Notes under the pieces: generated by a model | Databases searched by the model: none | The model's input: the letters and a program-made list of their open reading frames with translations, nothing else | Told to the model about the DNA's origin: nothing | Assembly (NCBI GenBank): GCA_015655015.1 | Contig: JAATFV010000136.1 | Location: 1-43,781 of the forward strand | Reading direction: 5' to 3' | DNA: 43,781 nucleotides | Source: Chitinophagales bacterium | GTDB taxonomy: Bacteria; Bacteroidota; Bacteroidia; Chitinophagales; Chitinophagaceae | Part shown: positions 6,901-14,409 of the stretch, piece by piece | Layout: every line of letters starts with the position of its first letter | Position numbering within the stretch: position 1 is the stretch's first letter | Position numbers and translations under genes: made by a program

Positions 6901-7934
6901 CAGATGCGCGGCAATTGTTCGCCGATCAGAAAACCGACCACTCTCCTCCCGCCTATCCGGCTTTTGAGGATGACTTTTCCTCCATACTCACTCGTCACTT
7001 CACCGATGATGGCTGCATGCCGCCCCTGTTCTTCACCACGGAGGGATTCGAGGAAACCTTCTGCCGCTTCCTGTTGGACTACTGCGAGGAACAATCCTTC
7101 ATTAGCAACGTAAAGGGGATCCAGGCCCAGCATTTCGCAGGCCGCCTCTACCTCTTCTTCGACAGGTATACGCTCCTCGGCGATCTGGAATCCCAGCCGG
7201 GTAAGACCGGCTATTTCATTCAACACGGATGCCAGTCCTCCCCGGGTAGGATCACGAAGAAACTTCAGCCGGGATCCCCAACGGTCGAGCAGCCGGATCA
7301 CCATAGCGCCCAGGGGCGCGGTATCGCTGCGTATGGAGGTCTCGAATTCCAGTCCCTTCCGTATGCTCATGATGGCGGTACCATGTGCAGCGATATTACC
7401 GCTGAGGATGAGGACATCTCCCGCAGCTATACGGTTATGATGGATCGCTGCCTGTGGATGGATCGATCCTATTCCGGAGGTGTTGATAAAGATCTTGTCG
7501 CCTTTCCCTCTTTCCACTACTTTGGTATCTCCCGTGACAATGTGCACCTGCGCCAGACCGGCAGCTTTGTGGATAGAAGAAATGATCCGGCGAAGATCGG
7601 CGACAGGCAGCCCTTCTTCGATGATAAAGCTCAATGACAGATACCGGGCGGCGGCCCCGCACATGGCCAGGTCGTTGACCGTGCCGTTAACGGCCAGCTC
7701 TCCGATGTCCCCTCCGGGAAAGAACAGCGGATCGATGACATAACTATCTGTGCTGAAAGCGACGCGGCCGTTAAGTTCCAGGCTGGCGCCGTCGTGCTGC
7801 TGGTCCAGCCAGTCATTCCGGAGGATATCGAACACGCCTGTCTCCAGCAGGCGGTGCGTCAGCAATCCACCGCTGCCATGTCCGAGGGTGATGATATCCG
7901 TTGAAAGAGCAGGCAAAGGGCATGTTACAGGCAT
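6897..7934 (-). CDS. hypE: Hydrogenase maturation protein HypE
   Basis: HypE dehydrates the carbamoyl group made by HypF on its C-terminal cysteine to a thiocyanate, the source of the CN ligands of the Ni-Fe centre. The protein has 345 residues and ends in the diagnostic PRIC, whose terminal Cys carries the ligand. The N-terminus has the ITLGHGSGG segment and the body has the ATP-binding motifs of the PurM/AIR-synthase fold, such as GDTKVVERG. The ATG at 7934 is chosen because it leaves an 11-base gap after hypD; the longer frame to 8057 would overlap the conserved end of hypD. It is last in the hyp operon and its stop codon lies in the first unit of a 16-base tandem repeat. Confidence 0.97.
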   Translation of the reverse strand: MPVTCPLPALSTDIITLGHGSGGLLTHRLLETGVFDILRNDWLDQQHDGASLELNGRVAFSTDSYVIDPLFFPGGDIGELAVNGTVNDLAMCGAAARYLSLSFIIEEGLPVADLRRIISSIHKAAGLAQVHIVTGDTKVVERGKGDKIFINTSGIGSIHPQAAIHHNRIAAGDVLILSGNIAAHGTAIMSIRKGLEFETSIRSDTAPLGAMVIRLLDRWGSRLKFLRDPTRGGLASVLNEIAGLTRLGFQIAEERIPVEEEVEAACEMLGLDPLYVANEGLFLAVVQQEAAEGFLESLRGEEQGRHAAIIGEVTSEYGGKVILKSRIGGRRVVGFLIGEQLPRIC

Positions 7935-7945
7935 AAAAAAATTTA

Positions 7946-9037
7946 TTATTGGGTGATCGGGGAATATTGATAATAAGCCGCACAGGCTCCTTCGCTGCTG
8001 ACCATCGGCGCGCCAAGCGGATGCTCCGGCCGGCAGGTCGTGCCGAAGAAAGGGCATTGAAAAGGCAGCTTCAATCCCTTCATGATCTCCCCGCTGATAC
8101 AGCCCTTGTTGTCAATGGCAGAAGGCAGGCATACATCGAACCGGATCCGGGCATTGAAAGAGCTATACTGCTGGTTCACTTCATAACCGCTATTCGGGAT
8201 GATACCGAGTCCCCGCCAGTCCCTGTCGCTGACAGCAAACACTTCCTGTATGGACTCCCGGGCCAGGCGGTTGCCGGCGCGCTGGACGCTGCGGGCATAT
8301 TGATTCTCTACTTTGGATTCTCCTTTCTCCAGCTGCTGAACGGTCATCAGGATACCCTGTACCAGGTCTACAGGCTCGAAGCCGGTGACAACGATAGGAG
8401 TCCGGTATTTTTTGGCGATGGGATCATATTCCTCCGTGCCCATGATCGCGCAGACATGGCCGGCGGCCAGGAAGCCGTCGATGGCATTGTCCGGGTCGCC
8501 GAGGATGGCCTCCATTGCAGGCGGCACCAGCACGTGCGAGGCGAGGATGCTGTAATTACGGATGCCGAGCTTATTCGCCTGTATCACGCTCAATGCATTG
8601 GCAGGCGCGGTGGTTTCGAATCCCACGGCAAGGAATACCACTTCCTTATCCGGGTTGTCCTTTGCCAGCTGCACTGCTTCCAGCGGGGAATAGAGGATCC
8701 GGATATCGGCCCCTTCCGCCTTTGCCTCCAGCAGGCTGATCTCCGAGCCGGGAACGCGCAGCATATCGCCGAAGGAGCAGAGGATAATACCGGGTTGTTT
8801 AGCCAGCCAGATGGCTTCATCGAGAATGCCGGCGGATGTGACACACACCGGGCAACCGGGGCCATGCACCATCGTGATAAGCTCCGGCAGCATATCCAGC
8901 AAACCATTCTTTACCAGGCTGTGCGTCTGGCCCCCGCATATCTCCATAAGCGTCCAGGGGCGGGTAACCACTCTTTTTATCTCCTGCAGGATCTCCTGCA
9001 CCTGCTGCGGATCGCGGTATTCGGTTACGTATTTCAC
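7946..9037 (-). CDS. hypD: Hydrogenase maturation protein HypD
   Basis: HypD is the iron-sulfur scaffold on which, with HypC, the Fe(CN)2CO unit is assembled. The 363-residue protein has the family's conserved elements: MEICGGQTH near residue 37, [12 protein letters not shown], a VGFETTAP segment, GHVCAIMG, and the C-terminal cluster region [15 protein letters not shown] followed by [10 protein letters not shown], which supply the 4Fe-4S ligands and redox thiols. Length and motifs indicate an intact gene. Its start overlaps the end of hypC by four bases and it precedes hypE by 11, so hypC, hypD and hypE are probably coupled. Confidence 0.97.
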   Translation of the reverse strand: MKYVTEYRDPQQVQEILQEIKRVVTRPWTLMEICGGQTHSLVKNGLLDMLPELITMVHGPGCPVCVTSAGILDEAIWLAKQPGIILCSFGDMLRVPGSEISLLEAKAEGADIRILYSPLEAVQLAKDNPDKEVVFLAVGFETTAPANALSVIQANKLGIRNYSILASHVLVPPAMEAILGDPDNAIDGFLAAGHVCAIMGTEEYDPIAKKYRTPIVVTGFEPVDLVQGILMTVQQLEKGESKVENQYARSVQRAGNRLARESIQEVFAVSDRDWRGLGIIPNSGYEVNQQYSSFNARIRFDVCLPSAIDNKGCISGEIMKGLKLPFQCPFFGTTCRPEHPLGAPMVSSEGACAAYYQYSPITQ

Positions 9038-9273
9038 TGCGGCACCTCCCCCATTTGTTTCAGATAATTGAATGTTCGCTCCGCCTCTTCTTCATCGATG
9101 CGGCTGATTGCGACGCCCACATGGACGAGGACGTAGTCGCCAATGGTTGCGTCCGGCACCATGAAAAGATTGACCTCTTTTATAATGCCGCCGAAAGAGA
9201 CTTTTCCCTGCCGGAAGGTATCGTCCAGCTGGATCGTAATGGAAATGAGCTTACCCGGTATAGCGAGGCACAT
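9034..9273 (-). CDS. hypC: Hydrogenase maturation chaperone HypC
   Basis: HypC is a 79-residue OB-fold chaperone that carries the Fe(CN)2CO unit with HypD and transfers it to the large subunit. It begins with the canonical MCLAIPGK, whose Cys2 becomes N-terminal after Met removal and ligates the iron. The conserved segment [19 protein letters not shown] is also present. It begins 10 bases after hypF and overlaps hypD by four bases. Only one hypC-like gene is visible here, so no dedicated HupF/HybG paralogue accompanies this hydrogenase in the window. Confidence 0.97.
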   Translation of the reverse strand: MCLAIPGKLISITIQLDDTFRQGKVSFGGIIKEVNLFMVPDATIGDYVLVHVGVAISRIDEEEAERTFNYLKQMGEVPQ

Positions 9274-9283
9274 ATGTTATTTT

Positions 9284-11596
9284 TTAAGTGTTCAGATTTG
9301 CCCAGGCAACCTGCCCGAAACCGATGCATTCATCGTTGGGGCTTAGCTGCCGGTGAAAATATAATTGGTAATGGTCTGATAACAGACCGGTGATCAGCGC
9401 GGTCAAAAGGCGACTCTGGAATACGCCTCCGCTGAAAGCCAGCTTTCGTACAGCAAAAGTGGCAGCGATATCCTCTATCATCCTGGCGAGGGAATAAAAT
9501 ACTTTGCGGGCGATGGCGGCCCTTTCATTTCCCTGATCGATGTCTTTCAGCACCTCTTCCAGCAGGAACTGCCAGCAAAGGCGGTCTCCAACCAGCGGAA
9601 TGGGATAAAATCCCGGCAGCGGATTTCGGCATTTCCCCGCCAGGCTTTCCAGCTGCATAACAGCTTCTCCTTCGTACGTGTTGTATGAGGTAAGGCCCAG
9701 CAAGAAGGCGATGCCATCGAGCAAGCGGCCCATACTGCTGGTCAGCAGGTCAGGCCGCTCCGACCAACGACTATAAAAATCCAGCTCACGGGTAGTGAAG
9801 GAGCCTTCCAGGCGTCCCAGCCCGCCCTGGAAGCCGCTTAACAGGGAAAGTGCGGCCAGACGCGGTTCCCGGTTCATCTTGTCCCCTGGAAATTGCGGGA
9901 AATAATCCAAATACGCCACCCTGACCATTTGCCTGCTCCTCACGTCTTGCATATTCCTGGCATCGCTACCTGCGATCTTTGCCAGCAGGAATATTTCACC
10001 GCCCCAGACCTGTCCGTCATCTCCATAACCGGCGCCGTCCCAGATAAAGCCTAAAACAGGTTCGTCCTTTTCGGACAGCAACTGGTTTTCGGCCAGGACG
10101 GCTGCGAAATGAGCCCGGTGATGCTGTACAGGTTGTACCGGAGCACCCTTTTCCGCTGCCAATTGCCTCCCCAGGCGGGAAATGGCGTAACCCGGATGGG
10201 GATCGATAAGGATGAGATCTGGTGTCACTTTCAGCAGCTGCATCCAGTGTTGCAGGGTGACGTTAAAGCTTTCCTGGGCCTCCAGGCTTCCCTGGTCGCC
10301 GAGGTATTGACTAATGTAGAGTCTGTCCCTGTCCTGGAAAGCAAAGGCGCTTTTCAGCTCCCCTCCCATGCCCAGGAGTGTCCTGTCAGCACTATCAAAA
10401 GGATTGGGAAAATAATTTGGCGCCAGGCCCCGGCTTCTTCGCAATACAATACGCTGGCCCTGATCCGTAAATAACAGGACACTATCATCCTGCGGCGTTA
10501 CGATATCCCTGTCATATATGACGATATAGTCCGCGAGGCCGGAGAGAGCCGATAGCGCCTCCTTGTCATTATAGACGATCGGCGACCCGCTGATATTGGC
10601 GCTGGTCGCTACCAGCGGTCTGCCGAAATCCTCTGCTATCAATAATAATAAAGGGGTGCAAGGCAATAAGGCCCCTATCCTATCCAGGCCCGGAGCGATC
10701 CACGGGCCCATATTTTCGTTGAGCGGCTTCTCTTTCATGCGGGCAAGCACGACGGGCCCCGACCTATCCTGTAAAGCCTCTTTTTCCTGCCTTGTCAGCA
10801 GCAGATCGGCAGCAGCCATTTCCACATCCTTATAGAGGACGGCAAAGGGTTTTGTGGGGCGTGACTTCCGGAGCCTCAGGCGCCGGACAATATCTTCTCT
10901 CGTGGCATCGCAGAGCAGCAGGTACCCTCCGAGACCTTTGACAGCAACGATGGCTCCTGCCTTCAGCAAGACGCTGACCCTGGCCAGCAGGATAGCCGGG
11001 TCGCTGCTGACTAACCGGCCGGAATTGTCATAGAGGTGGAGGGGAATTGCGCAGTCCGGGCAGGAATTTGTCTGGCTGTAAAACCGGGAGTCGTGTATAT
11101 TCTCATACTCGGCGGCACAGGATGGGCACATGGCCAGCCCCGACATCGTCGTATGTTCACGGTCGTAAGGCAATGATCGCAGGATGGAATATCTTGGGCC
11201 GCATTCCAGGCAGGTAGTAAAGGCATAACGGTAACGCCTGTTACCTGCATCTGCTATTTCCTGCCGGCAAGAATTGCAGGTAGTTATGTCGGGAGCGGGC
11301 AGCAGATCGGCCCTACCCTGTCCCGTGCTGTGTTCGATGTTGAAAGTCGAAAAGTCCTCTGATCCGATAACGTCGATATGATGACGGGTGATCAGCGCGC
11401 CTGCCGGAGGGTGAAGAATGATCTGGTCATAGAACCTGCCGGCGCTGTCCTTTTCGGCGTTGAACCGGATATGGACGCCGTCCGGGGTATTGCTGACCCT
11501 GCCGCGTATCTTCATCTTTTCCGCAAGCCGGCAGACGAAAGGCCGGAAACCGACTCCCTGCACAATACCTGTAATATGGATATGGTAAGTTTCCAT
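9284..11596 (-). CDS. hypF: Carbamoyltransferase HypF
   Basis: HypF converts carbamoyl phosphate and ATP to carbamoyl-AMP and passes the carbamoyl group to HypE. The 770-residue protein has all family domains in order: an acylphosphatase-like domain (about 1-90, GIVQGVGFRPF), two zinc-finger units with paired CxxC ligands (C107/C110 with C129/C132, then C157/C160 with C179/C182), a YrdC-like ATP-binding domain (about 205-390), and a Kae1-like domain (about 405-770) with the HHRAH metal motif. It ends with the usual NDECIGFGQ segment. It lies between hypB and hypC in the operon; the 80 bases upstream hold a nine-base tandem repeat. Confidence 0.97.
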   Translation of the reverse strand: METYHIHITGIVQGVGFRPFVCRLAEKMKIRGRVSNTPDGVHIRFNAEKDSAGRFYDQIILHPPAGALITRHHIDVIGSEDFSTFNIEHSTGQGRADLLPAPDITTCNSCRQEIADAGNRRYRYAFTTCLECGPRYSILRSLPYDREHTTMSGLAMCPSCAAEYENIHDSRFYSQTNSCPDCAIPLHLYDNSGRLVSSDPAILLARVSVLLKAGAIVAVKGLGGYLLLCDATREDIVRRLRLRKSRPTKPFAVLYKDVEMAAADLLLTRQEKEALQDRSGPVVLARMKEKPLNENMGPWIAPGLDRIGALLPCTPLLLLIAEDFGRPLVATSANISGSPIVYNDKEALSALSGLADYIVIYDRDIVTPQDDSVLLFTDQGQRIVLRRSRGLAPNYFPNPFDSADRTLLGMGGELKSAFAFQDRDRLYISQYLGDQGSLEAQESFNVTLQHWMQLLKVTPDLILIDPHPGYAISRLGRQLAAEKGAPVQPVQHHRAHFAAVLAENQLLSEKDEPVLGFIWDGAGYGDDGQVWGGEIFLLAKIAGSDARNMQDVRSRQMVRVAYLDYFPQFPGDKMNREPRLAALSLLSGFQGGLGRLEGSFTTRELDFYSRWSERPDLLTSSMGRLLDGIAFLLGLTSYNTYEGEAVMQLESLAGKCRNPLPGFYPIPLVGDRLCWQFLLEEVLKDIDQGNERAAIARKVFYSLARMIEDIAATFAVRKLAFSGGVFQSRLLTALITGLLSDHYQLYFHRQLSPNDECIGFGQVAWANLNT

Positions 11597-11613
11597 GAAA
11601 TTGCCCTGTTATG

Positions 11614-11681
11614 TTAGTGATATCACTGATATCACTGATATTACCGACATTACCGACATTATTGATATTACTGATATTACT
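11614..11681 (-). repeat. Nine-base tandem repeat starting at the hypB stop codon
   Basis: Seven nine-base units on the plus strand, 11619-11681 (GATATCACT twice, then GATATTACC, GACATTACC, GACATTATT, GATATTACT twice), begin inside the last codons of hypB and fill most of the 80-base gap to hypF. Read in the hypB frame, every unit contributes a stop codon: TAA at 11677, 11668, 11659, 11650 and 11641, TGA at 11632 and 11623, and TAA again at 11614 (lowest coordinate of each). The array thus provides eight in-frame stops although the units have diverged. Confidence 0.85.
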
Positions 11682-12462
11682 GAGTAACAGCGGATATCGG
11701 GTTATCGATCAATTTTTCCTTCAGCCAGTCATACCAGGAAGAAAGTCCTTCCCCGGTAAGACAGCTCACTTCCAGGATCTCAAGTCGCGGGTTGACCTTT
11801 CGGACATTCTCTCTTGCCTTTTCTATGTTAAAGGGAACATAGGGTAACAGATCTGTCTTGTTGATCACGCAGAGCGTGGAGGAATGGAACATATCCGGGT
11901 ATTTCAGGGGCTTGTCCTCGCCTTCGGTCACGCTCATGATGACTACCCGTTCTTTTTCGCCCAGGTCGAACATGGCCGGACAGACGAGGTTGCCGACATT
12001 CTCGATAAAGACAATGCTGTTCGCCGAAGGCTTCATCCCCTGCAGGGCATGGAGGATCATGTGAGCATCCAGGTGACAGCCCTTGCCGGTATTGATCTGG
12101 ACCACCCTGGTACCGGTGGCGTGTATGCGGTCGGCATCGTTGGTCGTCTGCTGATCGCCTTCTATGACAAAAAAATCCGCTTGTTCCTTCAGGTCCGTCA
12201 GGGTCCTTTCCAGCAGCGTGGTCTTGCCGGAACCGGGGGAGCTGACCAGGTTGAGCGCCAGAATGTCTTTGGCTTCGAAATAGCCGCGGTTCCTCTCCGC
12301 GAGTAAGTTATTTTCGTGTAATATGTCCTTTTCCACATCCACCTTTTGTTTGTGGTGAGAATGAGCCCGGGCGCCGGTCTCCTGTTGATGTGTATGATCA
12401 AAAGTATCCCCCTCATGGCTGTGTGTATGAGAAGATGGTCCGCATCCGCATGTCGCGCACAT
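11677..12462 (-). CDS. hypB: Hydrogenase nickel-insertion GTPase HypB
   Basis: HypB is the GTPase that, with HypA, delivers nickel to the large subunit. The ATG at 12462 is chosen because it gives the diagnostic N-terminus MCATCGCG with the high-affinity CxxCGC nickel site; an upstream in-frame ATG would add ten unconserved residues. The protein has 261 residues. Residues 10-40 are His-rich (nickel storage or binding), followed by the P-loop SSPGSGKTT, GDQQT, and NKTD for guanine specificity. It lies 19 bases after hypA. The stop codon sits in the first unit of a nine-base tandem repeat that offers seven further in-frame stops. Confidence 0.97.
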   Translation of the reverse strand: MCATCGCGPSSHTHSHEGDTFDHTHQQETGARAHSHHKQKVDVEKDILHENNLLAERNRGYFEAKDILALNLVSSPGSGKTTLLERTLTDLKEQADFFVIEGDQQTTNDADRIHATGTRVVQINTGKGCHLDAHMILHALQGMKPSANSIVFIENVGNLVCPAMFDLGEKERVVIMSVTEGEDKPLKYPDMFHSSTLCVINKTDLLPYVPFNIEKARENVRKVNPRLEILEVSCLTGEGLSSWYDWLKEKLIDNPISAVTQ

Positions 12463-12481
12463 AGTTGTATGATTTAAAGTG

Positions 12482-12823
12482 TTACGATACAATTAATGAT
12501 TTAACCCTCAGCTGTTTGCCGTCCTCTATATTTATCCAGTGGCTTCCGCAGACAGGGCAGGGATCGAAAATATGCTGCAGGGCAAAAGAAGTCGGGCAGT
12601 CCATGCAGGTTGCTTTCCCCGGAATGCGGTGAACCGTTTTTACGGTACCGTCCAGGATGGTGCCTTTGACCCCCTGCGACCAGGCGAATTCAAAAGCGTC
12701 CATTTCTACCGTGGTGAGACAGCCGATCTCCAGCTCGATCTCCTCGATACATTCTGCGCCTGCCGATGCAGCCTGACTGGCGGCGATATCAATGATCCCC
12801 GTTACGATCGAAAGTTCGTGCAT
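12482..12823 (-). CDS. hypA: Hydrogenase nickel metallochaperone HypA
   Basis: HypA binds nickel through its N-terminal MHE motif (His2) and passes it on with HypB. The 113-residue protein starts MHELSIV as expected and has the zinc-ribbon cysteines in two pairs, CMDC and CPVC, near residues 73-92. The ATG at 12823 is fixed by this motif. The start lies within the end of the upstream 84-residue gene (35-base overlap in another frame), which suggests translational coupling. hypB follows after 19 bases. Confidence 0.96.
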   Translation of the reverse strand: MHELSIVTGIIDIAASQAASAGAECIEEIELEIGCLTTVEMDAFEFAWSQGVKGTILDGTVKTVHRIPGKATCMDCPTSFALQHIFDPCPVCGSHWINIEDGKQLRVKSLIVS

Positions 12824-13043
12824 AGTCTTCGGCTTTTTTAACAGATTCTTCTTTCAGCTCCCTCCGGTAGAGATACCGGAAATGGATGGCGATGGCAATA
12901 ACGACGGGCCACATGATCAGGGCGTGGGGCAATTCCACGAAATAGTGAATGATGGTATAACCGCCGGTGTCACCATGGCCGGGATGAGCGAAAGCGAGGA
13001 CAGGGAGCAGGGCAATCAGCCCCATCATAGATATTTTCTTCAT
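12789..13043 (-). CDS. Small hydrogenase-associated membrane protein
   Basis: This 84-residue protein opens the hyp operon. It has a signal peptide (hydrophobic residues 5-19), then a mature N-terminus HPGHGDTGG reminiscent of the HPGHG motif near the start of HupE/UreJ nickel permeases, then one membrane helix (about residues 40-58) and a short charged cytoplasmic tail. It is too short to be a HupE permease. Its last 35 bases overlap hypA, which ties it to hydrogenase maturation. Binding or sensing nickel at the envelope by the N-terminal histidines is a plausible but unproven role. I do not recognise a named family. Confidence 0.75.
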   Translation of the reverse strand: MKKISMMGLIALLPVLAFAHPGHGDTGGYTIIHYFVELPHALIMWPVVIAIAIHFRYLYRRELKEESVKKAEDYARTFDRNGDH

Positions 13044-13178
13044 ATACGTTGTATTTAAAAGTCAATGTTAGTAACAGATAGTCCGATTCAGGATGACCAA
13101 TCTCAGGTCCGGGGATGAAATGGGTCATGAAAAAAAAATTATTTCAGCGAGTACCTTCGAAGTAAAGAAAGACAGACT
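13044..13178. promoter_or_regulatory. Divergent control region of the hyp and hya operons
   Basis: These 135 bases separate the two operon starts, so promoters for both must lie here or nearby. Weak candidates are TACCTTCG at 13152-13159, one mismatch from the Bacteroidota -7 element for hya, and a spaced inverted pair ATGACC (13093-13098) and GGTCAT (13123-13128). Neither is strong enough to assign to a regulator. Confidence 0.4.
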
Positions 13179-14288
13179 ATGCAACAACCAACTTATTATG
13201 AAGAAATCCAGCGTAAAGGGTATTCACGACGTGACTTTTTGCGATTTGCTACGATGATGGCGGCCTTCCTGGGATTGGAAGGGACGGCTATCGGCCAGGT
13301 GGCCACTGCCCTGGAGACAAAACGGCGGCTGCCGGTCATCTGGCTCCATTTCCAGGAATGCACCTGTTGCAGCGAGAGTTTTCTCCGGTCCACCCATCCG
13401 ATCGTAGCCGATATCCTGCTGGACCAGATATCGCTGGATTATACGGAGACCCTTATGGCGGCATCGGGATTCCAGGCGGAAGCGGCGATGCAGGATACTA
13501 TGAAGAAGTATAAAGGTGAATATATCCTCTGCGTGGAGGGCAGCGTACCGACCGAAGCCGATGGCGTCTATTGCATGATCGGCGGCAAGACGTCGATACA
13601 GATCTTACAGGAGGCGGCGGAAGGAGCCAAGGCGATCCTGGCCTGGGGAAGCTGCGCGTCCAATGGCTGTGTACAATCAGCCCGGCCCAATCCCACATCG
13701 GCTACCCCCATCCATAAGCTGGTGAAGGGCAAACCTATTATAAAGGTTCCTGGCTGTCCTCCTATCGGGGAAGTGATGGCCGGCGTGATCGTTCACCTGG
13801 TGACTTTCGACCGGATACCGGAGCTGGACAACCTGGGAAGGCCTAAGGCATTTTACAGCAAAAGAGTACACGACACCTGTTACCGGCGGCCTTTCTATGA
13901 TGCCGGGCTGTACGTGGAAAGCTTTGACGACGAGAATGCCAAAAAAGGGTACTGCCTGTACAAAATGGGCTGCAAGGGACCGTCCACGTATAATGCCTGC
14001 GGGGTCACCAAATGGAATGGCGGCACCAGCTTCCCCATTCAGTCGGGGCATGGATGCATCGGATGCAGCGAAGAGAATTTCTGGGATAACGGGAGATTGT
14101 ATGAACGGGCCTCTTCGTTTGCAGGGTTCGGCATCGAGTCTACGGCCGATACGATCGGTAAGATCGGGCTTGGTGTTACAGTAGCCGCACTGGCGGGCCA
14201 TGCCGTTATGACGAATGTCCGCAAGCACAAGATGATCCATGACCTGGAAGAAGAAGGTAAAGAAGATGCCAAAGAATTGAATATATGA
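13179..14288 (+). CDS. hyaA: [NiFe] hydrogenase small subunit, oxygen-tolerant membrane-bound type
   Basis: The 369-residue subunit carries the electron-relay clusters of a periplasm-facing uptake hydrogenase. It has a Tat signal (SRRDFLRF, residues 16-23, then a hydrophobic stretch) and a C-terminal membrane helix (about 325-347). The proximal-cluster cysteines are C61, C63, C64, C159, C164 and C193. These are exactly 44 higher than C17, C19, C20, C115, C120 and C149 of mature E. coli Hyd-1, and include the two extra cysteines (C63 and C164) that make the 4Fe-3S cluster of oxygen-tolerant group 1d enzymes. Distal and medial ligand regions are intact. It is first in the hya operon. Its stop codon lies inside the first unit of a 17-base tandem repeat. 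Confidence 0.96.
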   Translation: MQQPTYYEEIQRKGYSRRDFLRFATMMAAFLGLEGTAIGQVATALETKRRLPVIWLHFQECTCCSESFLRSTHPIVADILLDQISLDYTETLMAASGFQAEAAMQDTMKKYKGEYILCVEGSVPTEADGVYCMIGGKTSIQILQEAAEGAKAILAWGSCASNGCVQSARPNPTSATPIHKLVKGKPIIKVPGCPPIGEVMAGVIVHLVTFDRIPELDNLGRPKAFYSKRVHDTCYRRPFYDAGLYVESFDDENAKKGYCLYKMGCKGPSTYNACGVTKWNGGTSFPIQSGHGCIGCSEENFWDNGRLYERASSFAGFGIESTADTIGKIGLGVTVAALAGHAVMTNVRKHKMIHDLEEEGKEDAKELNI

Positions 14289-14358
14289 ACGATTTGAGCA
14301 TATAAATGATTGGAGCATATAAATGAATTGAACATATGAACGAAGTGAGCATATGAAC
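14274..14358 (+). repeat. Five 17-base tandem repeats starting at the hyaA stop codon
   Basis: Units at 14274-14290, 14291-14307, 14308-14324, 14325-14341 and 14342-14358 follow the pattern GAaTTGAgCATAT(G/A)AAy. The first unit encodes the last residues and stop of hyaA. The trinucleotide at unit positions 13-15 is TGA, TAA, TAA, TGA and TGA, so a stop is kept in every copy, and the 17-base period shifts it through all three frames. A partial sixth copy follows. The array fills most of the 121-base gap before hyaB. Confidence 0.85.
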
Positions 14359-14409
14359 ATATAAGAGCCCGGTTGTCGAATTATTCATCATCATTAATAG
14401 AACGGTTTT

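Noticed and set aside
7949..9067. A 372-codon plus-strand open frame
   Set aside because: It is antisense to hypD, which has all family motifs; no recognisable protein is encoded on the plus strand.
11611..11847. A plus-strand open frame with a hydrophobic Leu/Ile-rich start
   Set aside because: The hydrophobic stretch is the nine-base repeat read in one frame, and the rest is antisense to hypB; it is not a membrane peptide gene.
12469..12504. Duplicated ATGATTTAA around the hypA end as another stop-anchored repeat
   Set aside because: The nine-base copies lie 27 bases apart but do not include the hypA stop codon, so they do not fit the pattern and may be chance in A/T-rich sequence.
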